A stretch of DNA of 64,000 nucleotides from Gimesia alba (GTDB lineage: Bacteria > Planctomycetota > Planctomycetia > Planctomycetales > Planctomycetaceae), in assembly GCF_007744675.1 (NCBI RefSeq), contig NZ_CP036269.1:6827917-6891916 (forward strand), given 5' to 3'. The position numbers and the translations under genes were made by a program. This document shows, in pieces, positions 56,420 to 64,000 of this stretch. How positions within the stretch are numbered: the first letter of the stretch is position 1; every line of letters starts with the position of its first letter. Below the pieces are notes generated by a model. It was not told the DNA's origin, searched no databases, and was given only the letters and a program-made list of their open reading frames with translations.

Positions 56420-56604
56420 GTTTTCGCCCTTATCTCGTTTCACATGGGATTGCATACACCTGATTAAAATGAATTTGCGTGGTTCTCGCATAAAAACCCT
56501 CTAAAAACTCAGGAACCGATCAGCATGATTCCCCGCACGAAACGTAATACAGATTCAGGGTGGACTTGGGTAAAAGACGGGGTTATTATATTATATCTGT
56601 CTAT
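56420..56604. other. Spacer between operons A and B
   Basis: No clear hairpin terminator seen; the region becomes very AT-rich after 56580 where a promoter and operator are likely. Confidence 0.4.
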
Positions 56605-56620
56605 ATTGTATATAATTTAA
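56605..56620. promoter_or_regulatory. Candidate GntR autoregulatory site
   Basis: ATTGTATATAATTTAA, 48 bp before the regulator's ATG. The first twelve bases are a near palindrome of the ATTGTATACAAT kind used by FCD-type GntR regulators. It matches 51350-51365 at 15 of 16 positions. It also contains TATAAT, a possible -10. Confidence 0.45.
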
Positions 56621-56667
56621 CTTGATGGACGCTGTTTCATCAAGAACTCGTAGATAAGTGATGAGAA

Positions 56668-57363
56668 ATGGCCGCAGTTGTCTCGAAAGAATTAATGCAC
56701 GGTTCACGCAGGCAGACCCTCGTACAACAGGTGCTGGCGAAGTTCTTTCAGGGAGAGTATCAACCCAACCAACGGATGACGGTACAGTCTCTGGCGAAAG
56801 AATGGAACGTCAGTGCGACCCCCGTTCGCGAGGCGCTCGTCGAGCTGGAAGGGATCGGTATTGTCGAAATCTTTCCCAATCGCGGTGCCGTCCTGCGGAA
56901 CTTCGGCGCCAAAGAATTGCGAGAAATCTGTCAGGTGCGGCGGATTCTGGAAAGTGAAGCGACCCGTTGTGCCTGCGGTCATATTACACCGCACGAGTTA
57001 GCCCGGCTGGAGAAGATTTTCAGCGAGCTTTCCAGCGCAAAGCGAACCGTGGAATGGTCGGAAACGACACAGGAATGGGACGATTACCTGCATGAGCTCA
57101 TTTATCGCACGTGTGGCAGCGAGCGTCTTTCGCATGAGATCAACCGTTACCGGGTCTTATATCGGACATTAAGACAAGTCCGGCACAGTAAGCGCCAGAA
57201 TGTCAAAGACTACCAGCACATGGAAGAAAACGCAGAGCACCTGCGCATTGTCCAGGCACTGGCAGCCGGTGAACCTGAGAAAGCCGCCCAGGCGATGAAC
57301 GAACATTTGCAGCAGTCCGCTAAGGAACTGGAACGTGATCTGTTCCGGAATGAAGAGGCGTAA
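56668..57363 (+). CDS. GntR-family regulator, FadR/FCD subfamily
   Basis: 231 residues. Winged-helix domain (about 10-80: VQSLAKEWNVSATPVREALV, then IFPNRGAVL) followed by an all-helical FCD ligand domain (about 90-225). The FCD metal-site residues are visible: Asp/His in WDDYLHELI, His in EENAEHLRIV and His in MNEHLQQS. Ligands are usually small organic or sugar acids. Sixty-one bases separate it from the likely start of the DUF1549/1553 gene, so it probably heads that operon and controls it and perhaps the 51490 operon. Confidence 0.92.
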   Translation: MAAVVSKELMHGSRRQTLVQQVLAKFFQGEYQPNQRMTVQSLAKEWNVSATPVREALVELEGIGIVEIFPNRGAVLRNFGAKELREICQVRRILESEATRCACGHITPHELARLEKIFSELSSAKRTVEWSETTQEWDDYLHELIYRTCGSERLSHEINRYRVLYRTLRQVRHSKRQNVKDYQHMEENAEHLRIVQALAAGEPEKAAQAMNEHLQQSAKELERDLFRNEEA

Positions 57364-57424
57364 GCAGAACTTGAAACGCGATGGACTTCTACGCATCGCA
57401 GCAGAAACAGTTGAGGAAAACCCA

Positions 57425-60328
57425 GTGATACGAAGTTTAATAACCCGATCCGGCCTGGTCTGTCTCATTTTTGCCAGTCTCAGTCTACTCTTGCCGGCTG
57501 CCGGAAAAATACCCGAATCGAAAACCAGCGTCGATTTCGAAACACAGATCGCACCTCTGATCGTCGAGCACTGCATTCGCTGTCATAAACCAGGCAACGA
57601 AAAAGGGGAGCTCTCTCTGAATTCACTGCAATCACTCAAAGAGAACGGCTTTCTCACGCCGGGGAAGCCCGCTGAAAGTTATCTGCTGGAAGTAATTCAG
57701 GTTGATCCCGAGACTGGCAAAGCAGAAATGCCCAAAGGCGCGAAGCCCCTTTCAAAAGAGGAAGTCGCCCTTTTCAGTCGCTGGATTAAACAGGGCGCCC
57801 CATGGCCGGAAAAGTTAAAACTGCAGGAAAAATCCAAAGCCGACTTAACCTGGTGGTCGCTCCAGCCTTTAGCTAAGAACAATCATCCCGCCACATCAGA
57901 CGTACCTGAATCGTGGCAGAAACATCCCATCGATCGATTCATCGCCGCAAAGTTACAGGAAAAAAACCTGCAGCCTTCGCCCCGCGCCTCGAAACGAACC
58001 TTAATCCGGCGGGCCACTTATAATCTGACGGGCCTGCCCCCCACGCCGGAAGAAGTCGCCGCCTTTGAAAACGATGCTTCACCCGATGCCTACGAAAAAC
58101 TGATCGACCGGCTGTTAGCTTCACCCCGCTATGGAGAACAGTGGGGCCGCCACTGGCTGGATGTGGTCCGTTTCGGCGAGAGTAACGGCTTCGAGCGGAA
58201 CGTGATCATCGACAATGCCTGGCCGTTTCGGGATTACGTGATCAAGTCGTTCAACGACGACAAACCCTTCGACCGGATGGTCATCGAACATCTGGCCGGC
58301 GATGTGGTTGGCAAAGGCGATCCCAGTGTCGAAGTCGGCACTACGTTCCTTGTCTGTGGACCGTACGACAATGTCGGCAATCAGGACCCGGTTCAAAAGG
58401 CTCAGATCCGCGCGAATACAATTGACGATATGATTCGCACCACAGGCGAAGCCTTTCTCGGACTGACCGTCGGCTGCAGCCGCTGTCACAATCATAAATT
58501 CGACCCGGTGATGCAACAGGATTATTACAGCCTGTATGCCACTTTCTCAGGCGTGTTTCACGGCAGTCGCGTGATTGCCTCAAAAGAAGCACAACAGAAA
58601 CGCAACGCACAACTCCAACCACTCAATGCGCGCAAAGCAGAGCTGACGAAAGAAAAATCAAAAACCGAATCGGCCATTCAGGCCCGTGCAGAAAAGAAAG
58701 CCGCCGACTACGAAAAACCGTGGGTGCGTGAACCTGTGAAGCGAACAGGAGTGGAAGATACGTTCAAACCAGTCAACGTGAAATTTGTGCGGCTGACCTC
58801 ACTGGGACTTGATACAAGCCCCTGGGCGAAAACCGGTTATCGGGTGGATGAATTCGAAGTCTGGACCGACGAAAAGACGCCTCGTAATGTTGCACTCGCG
58901 ACAAACGGAGGTATCGCGAAAGGCGCCAACAGCCGCACCGCTGGTGACTTTGCCGGTGCCTATGATGTGAGCCTGACCATCGATGGCAAAATTGGTGCCT
59001 GCTGGATCGCGGGCAGCCCGGAACTGACAATTGAGTTTGCCCAGCCGGAAACGATCAATAAAATCGTCTTCTCCAGCGATCGCTCGGGCGCCGCGATGAG
59101 TAACTACAAAGCCACGTTCCTCTCAGAATATAAACTCGAAGTCTCATCCGATGGTAAGACTTGGCGTGAAGTCGCCTCGTCCCAGGATCGGAAACCGGTC
59201 AATACCCGACACCGCCGTAAACGGTTCTTTATTCTGGAAGCAACACCCGACGAAAACAAACGGCTCAGTAAAATCAACGCAGACATCGCCAGGACCGACC
59301 GTGAACTGGCCGCTATTCCCCCGCTGCCTGCCTGGTGGGTCGGCAATCATAAGCAAGTCAATGGCCCGTTCCACATTTTTGTCGGCGGAAATCCACAACG
59401 CAAAGGGGACTCTGTCGTTCCCGCGAGTATGTCCACGCTCAGTAATGTCACCAAAGCCTATGAACTGAAGGCCGATGCGCCACAGGGAGAACGCCGTCTG
59501 GCATTAGCCCGTTGGCTGGTGGCAAAAGAGAACCCGCTAACGCCGCGTGTGCTCGCCAATCGACTCTGGCACTACCATTTCGGTACTGGCATTGTTTCAA
59601 CGCCCAGCGACTTCGGGTACATGGGCACGCGTCCTACACATCCTGAACTCTTAGACTGGCTTGCGGTTCAGATTCAAGAGAACGGTTGGCGGCTCAAAGA
59701 CATTCAGAAGCAAATCATGCTGTCAGAAACCTATCAGCAGGCGAGCACCTTCCGCGAAGAGGCAGCCCGCATCGATTCCGATTCTCGTTTTCTCTGGCGC
59801 TTCCCGCCACGTCGTCTGACGGGAGAAGAAATTCGCGATACACTACTCTCTGTGTCCGGCAAACTCGATCTCAAAATGGGCGGTCCCGGTTTTCGTCTAT
59901 ATGAATATCTGCAGGACAACGTTGCCACCTATGTACCCCGCGAAACATTCGGGCCGGATACGTATCGCCGTGCTGTCTATCATCAGAACGCCCGCGCGGC
60001 CCGCATCGATTTGCTAACCGATTTCGATTGTCCCGATAACGCGTTTGCTGCTTCTAAACGAAATGCAACAACCACGCCGCTGCAGGCACTCACGCTCATG
60101 AACCATCAATTTACCCTGGACCTTTCCCAGTTCCTAGCAGAACGTCTGCAGCAGGAAGCGGGCACAGACAAAATCGATCAGCAGATCGATCGCGCTTTTC
60201 GTCTGTTATACGCGCGGCCTCCCATCGCGCAGGAACAACAGGCGGCACGCGCGTTGATCGCAGCGAACGGTCTACCCGCCTTTTGTCGCGCGATGATTAA
60301 TTCCAACGAACTGATTTACCTTGATTGA
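57425..60328 (+). CDS. PSCyt1-DUF1549-DUF1553 secreted cytochrome-like protein (copy B)
   Basis: 967 residues from GTG 57425, chosen because GAGGA (57413-57417) lies seven bases upstream and a signal peptide follows (SGLVCLIFASLSLLLPAAGK); the longer frame from 57335 would overlap the regulator. The same plan as the protein at 51490: haem motif CIRCH (Cys near 50) in cytochrome domain 1, DUF1549 with CSRCH (Cys near 351), a discoidin-like middle and DUF1553. The two are clear paralogues, e.g. PRYGEQWGRHWLDVVRF against PHYGERWARHWLDLVRF. A DUF1501 gene follows 14 bp on. Confidence 0.92.
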   Translation: MIRSLITRSGLVCLIFASLSLLLPAAGKIPESKTSVDFETQIAPLIVEHCIRCHKPGNEKGELSLNSLQSLKENGFLTPGKPAESYLLEVIQVDPETGKAEMPKGAKPLSKEEVALFSRWIKQGAPWPEKLKLQEKSKADLTWWSLQPLAKNNHPATSDVPESWQKHPIDRFIAAKLQEKNLQPSPRASKRTLIRRATYNLTGLPPTPEEVAAFENDASPDAYEKLIDRLLASPRYGEQWGRHWLDVVRFGESNGFERNVIIDNAWPFRDYVIKSFNDDKPFDRMVIEHLAGDVVGKGDPSVEVGTTFLVCGPYDNVGNQDPVQKAQIRANTIDDMIRTTGEAFLGLTVGCSRCHNHKFDPVMQQDYYSLYATFSGVFHGSRVIASKEAQQKRNAQLQPLNARKAELTKEKSKTESAIQARAEKKAADYEKPWVREPVKRTGVEDTFKPVNVKFVRLTSLGLDTSPWAKTGYRVDEFEVWTDEKTPRNVALATNGGIAKGANSRTAGDFAGAYDVSLTIDGKIGACWIAGSPELTIEFAQPETINKIVFSSDRSGAAMSNYKATFLSEYKLEVSSDGKTWREVASSQDRKPVNTRHRRKRFFILEATPDENKRLSKINADIARTDRELAAIPPLPAWWVGNHKQVNGPFHIFVGGNPQRKGDSVVPASMSTLSNVTKAYELKADAPQGERRLALARWLVAKENPLTPRVLANRLWHYHFGTGIVSTPSDFGYMGTRPTHPELLDWLAVQIQENGWRLKDIQKQIMLSETYQQASTFREEAARIDSDSRFLWRFPPRRLTGEEIRDTLLSVSGKLDLKMGGPGFRLYEYLQDNVATYVPRETFGPDTYRRAVYHQNARAARIDLLTDFDCPDNAFAASKRNATTTPLQALTLMNHQFTLDLSQFLAERLQQEAGTDKIDQQIDRAFRLLYARPPIAQEQQAARALIAANGLPAFCRAMINSNELIYLD

Positions 60329-60342
60329 AGTGGTGAACCCGC

Positions 60343-61833
60343 ATGTTAAATCCTTTTGATCCTAATTCGACCTGTCGTCTGCTACAGCAGGTGCATTCCC
60401 GGCGCTCGTTCTTTTCCAACGTCTACACCGGAATGGCGGGCCTCGGCCTGACGAATCTGTTGCTCAACGATCTCTCCGCCGCGTCCAAGTCGAGCAGTTC
60501 AAAGCAGAACAAAGACTGGCAACCAGGCGTCAACGAAACGCACTTTCCCGCCAAAGCCAAACGGGTGCTGCAGATCTTCTGCCCGGGAGCCGCTTCGCAC
60601 ATGGATCTCTGGGAACATAAACCGAGCCTGGAAAAATATCACGGCAAGCCGTTGCCCGGCGAAGAGAACTTCCTCAGTTTTCAGGGGAAAAACGGAAACC
60701 TGATGAAAAGCCCGTGGGCCTTCAAACCGGCGGGCGAGAGCGGCAAGATGTGTTCTACCATTCTGCCGCACATGTCTCAGCACGTTGACGACATCGCTTT
60801 TCTGCATGGGATGACCACCAAGACCAACACCCACGGCCCCGGCTGTGTCTTCATGAATACAGGCCACGATACCGAAGGGCATCCGAGTGCGGGGGCCTGG
60901 CTCGGCTATGCGTTGGGTAGCGAAAATGAAAACCTGCCCGCGTACATCGCAATTCCCGATATTCGCGGCGAACCTCCGAACGGCAAAGCCAACTGGAGCA
61001 ATGGCTACCTGCCCGCACAACATCAGGCGATCGTCATGAACGCGCAGTCTCCCATTCGTAATCTGAAAGTTCCAAAAGGGATCTCTCCGAAAGAAGAACA
61101 GGCGACCCGCGACTTTTTAAAGTTCCTCGATCAACGGCACGCCGAGCAGCGCCCCGGAAATTCCGATCTGCAGGCGCGGATTGAAGCTTACGAACTGGCC
61201 GCACGCATGCAGCTCTCGGCACCGGAAGTTTCCAATCTCGCCTCGGAACCGAAGTCGATCCACGAACAGTATGGCACGAACGACCCGAACAAACTGAAAG
61301 CCGCGTATGCCCGCAACTGTCTGCTTGCGCGGCGGTTTCTGGAACGGGGCGTGCGTTATCTGAATTTGTATTGTTCTTCACGGGCTTCGGGCGTGGATGG
61401 TCTACTCAACTGGGACGCGCATAAAACCCTCAAAGCCGACTACGAACGGCACTGCCCGATTTTCGATCAGCCGACGGCCGCTTTGTTGACCGACTTGAAG
61501 CAAAGGGGTTTATTGGATGAAACGTTGATTTTGTGGACGACGGAATTCGGCCGCATGCCCACCCACCAGGCGGGAACATTGGGCCGCGATCACAATCCGG
61601 ACGGTTTTACCTGCTGGATGATGGGAGCGGGTATCAAAGGTGGCACCAGCTACGGTGCCACCGACGAGTTCGGCCGCCGTGCCGAGTTGAACCCGACAAC
61701 CGTCTGGGACTTTTATGCGACGGCCCTGCATCTGCTCGGCTTCCAGCACGACAAACTGACCTATTATAATAATGGTCTGGACCGCCGTTTGACGGACGTA
61801 CATGGCAATTTGATTAAAGAAATCCTGGCTTAA
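60343..61833 (+). CDS. DUF1501 Tat-exported protein (copy B)
   Basis: 496 residues. Tat signal SRRSFFSNVYTGMAGLGL near residue 20. DUF1501 with the same blocks as the protein at 54902: [44 protein letters not shown] and GRDHNPDGFTCWM; the C termini are nearly the same (RLTDVHGN against RLTDVHGT). Paralogue of copy A. Likely partner of the haem protein upstream. Confidence 0.92.
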   Translation: MLNPFDPNSTCRLLQQVHSRRSFFSNVYTGMAGLGLTNLLLNDLSAASKSSSSKQNKDWQPGVNETHFPAKAKRVLQIFCPGAASHMDLWEHKPSLEKYHGKPLPGEENFLSFQGKNGNLMKSPWAFKPAGESGKMCSTILPHMSQHVDDIAFLHGMTTKTNTHGPGCVFMNTGHDTEGHPSAGAWLGYALGSENENLPAYIAIPDIRGEPPNGKANWSNGYLPAQHQAIVMNAQSPIRNLKVPKGISPKEEQATRDFLKFLDQRHAEQRPGNSDLQARIEAYELAARMQLSAPEVSNLASEPKSIHEQYGTNDPNKLKAAYARNCLLARRFLERGVRYLNLYCSSRASGVDGLLNWDAHKTLKADYERHCPIFDQPTAALLTDLKQRGLLDETLILWTTEFGRMPTHQAGTLGRDHNPDGFTCWMMGAGIKGGTSYGATDEFGRRAELNPTTVWDFYATALHLLGFQHDKLTYYNNGLDRRLTDVHGNLIKEILA

Positions 61834-61919
61834 TGCTGATGATGTCTTAAATATCCTCAGACCCAGACTTCGGATGGGGATATCCATGGCATATTTTAGT
61901 AAGACAGCCCGTTGAACCA

Positions 61920-61948
61920 TTGACGCATATGGCGTGTCTCTCTAAACT
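61920..61948 (+). promoter_or_regulatory. Promoter of tRNA-Pro
   Basis: -35 TTGACG (61920-61925), 17-bp spacer, -10 TAAACT (61943-61948). Transcription would start about 13 bp before the tRNA. Confidence 0.6.
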
Positions 61949-61967
61949 GTGCCAACTGATTAAGTTG

Positions 61968-62042
61968 CGGGGCGTAGCTCAGCTTGGCTAGAGCGCTGCG
62001 TTTGGGACGCAGAGGTCGCACGTTCGAATCGTGTCGCCCCGA
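61968..62042 (+). tRNA. tRNA-Pro (anticodon UGG)
   Basis: 75 nt, full cloverleaf: acceptor CGGGGCG/CGCCCCG, D-arm with AGCTCAGCTTGGCTAGAGC, anticodon arm CTGCG-TTTGGGA-CGCAG with anticodon TGG, T-arm GCACG-TTCGAAT-CGTGT, discriminator A. CCA is not encoded. No gene fragment or repeat at its 3' end suggests that it is in use as an integration site here. Confidence 0.95.
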
Positions 62043-62125
62043 CTTCTAACCCTCTATGGGGTATGGGTTTACAGGAATACCGTACAAGCGGTTTCCTGAA
62101 ACGAACCCGAACAATTCAGCACGAC

Positions 62126-62154
62126 AAAAAATCGCGAAACCCTCGCGATTTTTT
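62126..62154 (+). terminator. Rho-independent terminator after tRNA-Pro
   Basis: AAAAAATCGCGA pairs with TCGCGATTTTTT around AACCC and a T-run of eight follows, 84 bp after the tRNA. Confidence 0.8.
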
Positions 62155-62556
62155 TTACGCCCCAACCGCAATGCAGGTAGGTTAGATTTCTCTAGTTTTG
62201 TACCAGCACGGCCGGACAAGCCGGGCCGTGGCACACGGGGAACGTGATCTGATAAGAACCCTGATCTCTTCAGGATTTTCTTTCTACCACGAAAGGCACG
62301 AAAACACACGAACTGAGATGAATTCCACGATGTTCTGCTGAACTCCAAAGTCTTTTCTTTTATGTATTTCGTTCCATTCATGGTTTAAAACTGAATCAGA
62401 ACAGATTCATCAAGTTTTAACTTCCATGAAACTTTATTTCCGATTCTAATGAACGTGGTATTTTCGCGAAGCGGAATGTCCTGCATCATGTGAGATCAGC
62501 AAGCAGATCGTTTCTATTGCATGCCTCACATTGGTCTCAATAGAAGTCGGATTTCC
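62155..62556. other. Intergenic region with a dispersed repeat
   Basis: No gene seen. It contains one copy of a CACGAAA-type repeat (62284-62312) and the presumed promoter of the ankyrin gene. Confidence 0.4.
62284..62312 (+). repeat. Dispersed CACGAAA-type repeat, copy 1
   Basis: Three spaced CACGAA units after CTAC; an inverted, similar copy lies at 63713-63742. Such repeats are frequent between genes in planctomycetes and related environmental bacteria (known generally; not checked here). Confidence 0.6.
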
Positions 62557-63612
62557 ATGAGTGTTAAACAGATCATTTATCAACGTCAACGTGGATGCTG
62601 GACGTTCTATGTTCTGTTCTGCTGTTGTCAGATTCTGCTTACAGGTTGTTCAAAACAGGAAGGTGCTTCCGTGCAGGAATTTGATCCCCCCGCATCAACA
62701 GAGTTCGATCCTCAAGAGTTGGAAGAAGCCCGCAAAACCTTAACGCCACTCCAGTTTTCCATCGAATATGGCACATTCGAAGAAGTACAACAAGCGCTGC
62801 AAGAGAACCCCGACAGTATCCATGAACCAACCGAATTTGGTAATATGCCACTGCATCTGGCAGTCCATCAGGGAAAAATCAAAGAAGTCGAACTGTTACT
62901 GAAGTCAGGGGCAGATATGAATGCACGGGGTGATTACGGGGAAACGCCTTTGCATGTTGCGCTGAAAGATGAGCGTTATGAATTGGTCCGCCTGTTATTA
63001 ACGAACGGGGCAGATCCGAATAAACCGAATGATAGAGAGGTTGCCCCTCTCAGTTATGCGAGAGATCCTGATTATTATAAACTACTGGTTGATCATGGCG
63101 CGAGAGTGGACTTGCCAATTGTGATGGGACTCGGCAACTGTGAACGGGCTCGGCACATGCTGGCTGAAGACCCACAGTTGGTCCGTTCTCTTAGTCCTAA
63201 AGTAAAAGAACGCATTCTTTCAGATGGAATTTCAATGATTCATTTTAAACATGAACGCGGCCTGCTGAACCAGTATGGCGACCAGATCAATCTACAATTT
63301 GCAACGGGAGGAAAGTTCGATCAGCATTTTCGAAAAGTGATTGCTGAAAACCGTGATATTTTGGAGACGCTGACTTCTCAAGGAGCTCCTCGATCATTTC
63401 GCATGCAGGAAATTGACTTGGCCATCATGCAGAATCAGACACCTTTGGTAGAATTGCTGCTAGAATACGGCGCTGAATTCCCTGCAGAAGATGATGCACG
63501 TCGCTGGTCTTTCATTATGTCAGGAAGAAGAATGGGCTTACCCAATCTGGACAAATCGCAAATCATTAAAAAGTACAAGCCGTTTATTGATAAACAGAGG
63601 CGTGAGAATTAG
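62557..63612 (+). CDS. Ankyrin-repeat lipoprotein
   Basis: 351 residues from ATG 62557; an ATG at 62521 in frame would add 12. A signal peptide ends in the lipobox LLTGC (Cys near residue 32), so it is membrane-bound outside the cytoplasm. Ankyrin repeats run about 60-210: NMPLHLAVHQGKIKEVELLL, ETPLHVALKDERYELVRLLL, APLSYARDPDYYKLLVDHGA; a less regular helical region follows and a last repeat-like stretch QTPLVELLLEYGAEF lies about 300. It is a protein-binding module; partner unknown. A single gene. Confidence 0.85.
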   Translation: MSVKQIIYQRQRGCWTFYVLFCCCQILLTGCSKQEGASVQEFDPPASTEFDPQELEEARKTLTPLQFSIEYGTFEEVQQALQENPDSIHEPTEFGNMPLHLAVHQGKIKEVELLLKSGADMNARGDYGETPLHVALKDERYELVRLLLTNGADPNKPNDREVAPLSYARDPDYYKLLVDHGARVDLPIVMGLGNCERARHMLAEDPQLVRSLSPKVKERILSDGISMIHFKHERGLLNQYGDQINLQFATGGKFDQHFRKVIAENRDILETLTSQGAPRSFRMQEIDLAIMQNQTPLVELLLEYGAEFPAEDDARRWSFIMSGRRMGLPNLDKSQIIKKYKPFIDKQRREN

Positions 63613-64000
63613 CGATCAAATTTTAAAAGTTCGTTCTGCCACTTCCTGTTACCTGCGGCAATCCCGGATTGCCACCGAGACCATCCCTGATACGTTGTTC
63701 AAATTAATCTCATTTCGTGACTTTTCGTGTTTTTCGTGGTAGCAAAAAACGTACTTGTCAGGCTGTCGACAACAGAGAAGAATCTCCGTGTGCGACGGAC
63801 CTGCGTTGTCCGGCCGTGCAAAGCAATTCACGGTTACCAAATCGGGTACAACACAAATCTTCACGAAAACAGCCGTCAAACCGTCTCTCATCCCCCGTTC
63901 CCACTGGTATTCTGACAAAACCGGGCGGAAACCCTTCGCGCTGCCGAACTTTGGATTCATAATGCGGGTCCTGATGCGTACAATGATCTGTTTCCCTGAT
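63613..64000. other. Intergenic region at the right edge
   Basis: Contains the second copy of the dispersed repeat. Several short frames overlap here on both strands, none with a start signal or family likeness. Nothing else recognised. Confidence 0.4.
63713..63742 (-). repeat. Dispersed CACGAAA-type repeat, copy 2 (inverted)
   Basis: Read on the minus strand: CTACCACGAAAAACACGAAA, then AGTCACGAAA; similar to 62284-62312 but opposite in direction, so the two bracket the ankyrin gene. Confidence 0.6.

Noticed and set aside
61968-62042. tRNA-Pro as integration site
   Set aside because: No integrase and no repeated tRNA 3' end nearby; the downstream hairpin is an ordinary terminator.
1-64000. 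CRISPR arrays
   Set aside because: No regularly spaced short repeats and no cas genes were seen in the window.

Overview
The window reads as a chromosomal segment of a planctomycete, most like the Planctomycetaceae (Gimesia/Rhodopirellula type). The reasons are the family mix: two prepilin-like DUF1559 proteins with H-x9-DG tails, DUF1549/DUF1553 and DUF1587/1592/1588/1585 proteins with CxxCH haem motifs, DUF1501 and DUF1552 Tat-exported partners, three secreted sulfatases, an ECF sigma/FecR pair and BlaI/M56 pairs. Genus level is inference; there is no rRNA in the window.

Layout. (1) 1-10.9 kb is a cyclic-di-GMP/signalling block: an N-terminal fragment of a membrane PilZ-type protein at the left edge, a GAF-GGDEF cyclase, a response regulator with a degenerate AAA+ domain, a decayed IS3 copy, a zinc-ribbon protein, an integrase fragment, a GAF-PAS-PAS-GAF-GGDEF-EAL protein, and a complete PilZ protein whose N terminus matches the left-edge fragment. 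(2) 10.9-20.4 kb is a mobile/accessory island: short gene remnants, a 21-bp direct repeat bracketing a tRNA-3'-like sequence, an alpha/beta hydrolase cut by an intact IS21 element (istA/istB), a 36-residue membrane ORF, three unrecognised genes (two translationally coupled), and an intact IS3 element with broken genes on both sides. (3) 20.8-30.7 kb is one plus-strand operon-like run: ECF sigma, FecR-like anti-sigma, DUF1587/1592-type haem protein, DUF1552 Tat protein, formylglycine-enzyme-like protein and two sulfatases; the first five genes are joined by 1-4 bp overlaps or near-overlaps. (4) 30.7-48.2 kb holds two BlaI/M56 sensor-protease pairs with visible operators, an FG-GAP plus TPR pair, two DUF1559 genes with small lipoproteins, a YaiI/YqxD protein and a SulP transporter. 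(5) 48.4-61.8 kb holds a third sulfatase, an esterase, and two parallel DUF1549/1553 + DUF1501 operons, the second preceded by a GntR/FCD regulator. (6) A tRNA-Pro(UGG) and an ankyrin lipoprotein flanked by inverted copies of a dispersed repeat end the window.

Working together: the sigma/FecR run looks like regulated export of haem proteins and sulfatases for breakdown of sulfated polysaccharide (inference from families and order). The two DUF1549/1553-DUF1501 operons look like paralogous copies of one surface or periplasmic module, and a 16-bp AT-rich motif shared by their upstream regions makes the GntR protein a candidate regulator of both. The least explained part is the three-gene cluster at 16.1-18.1 kb with its divergent small membrane ORF.
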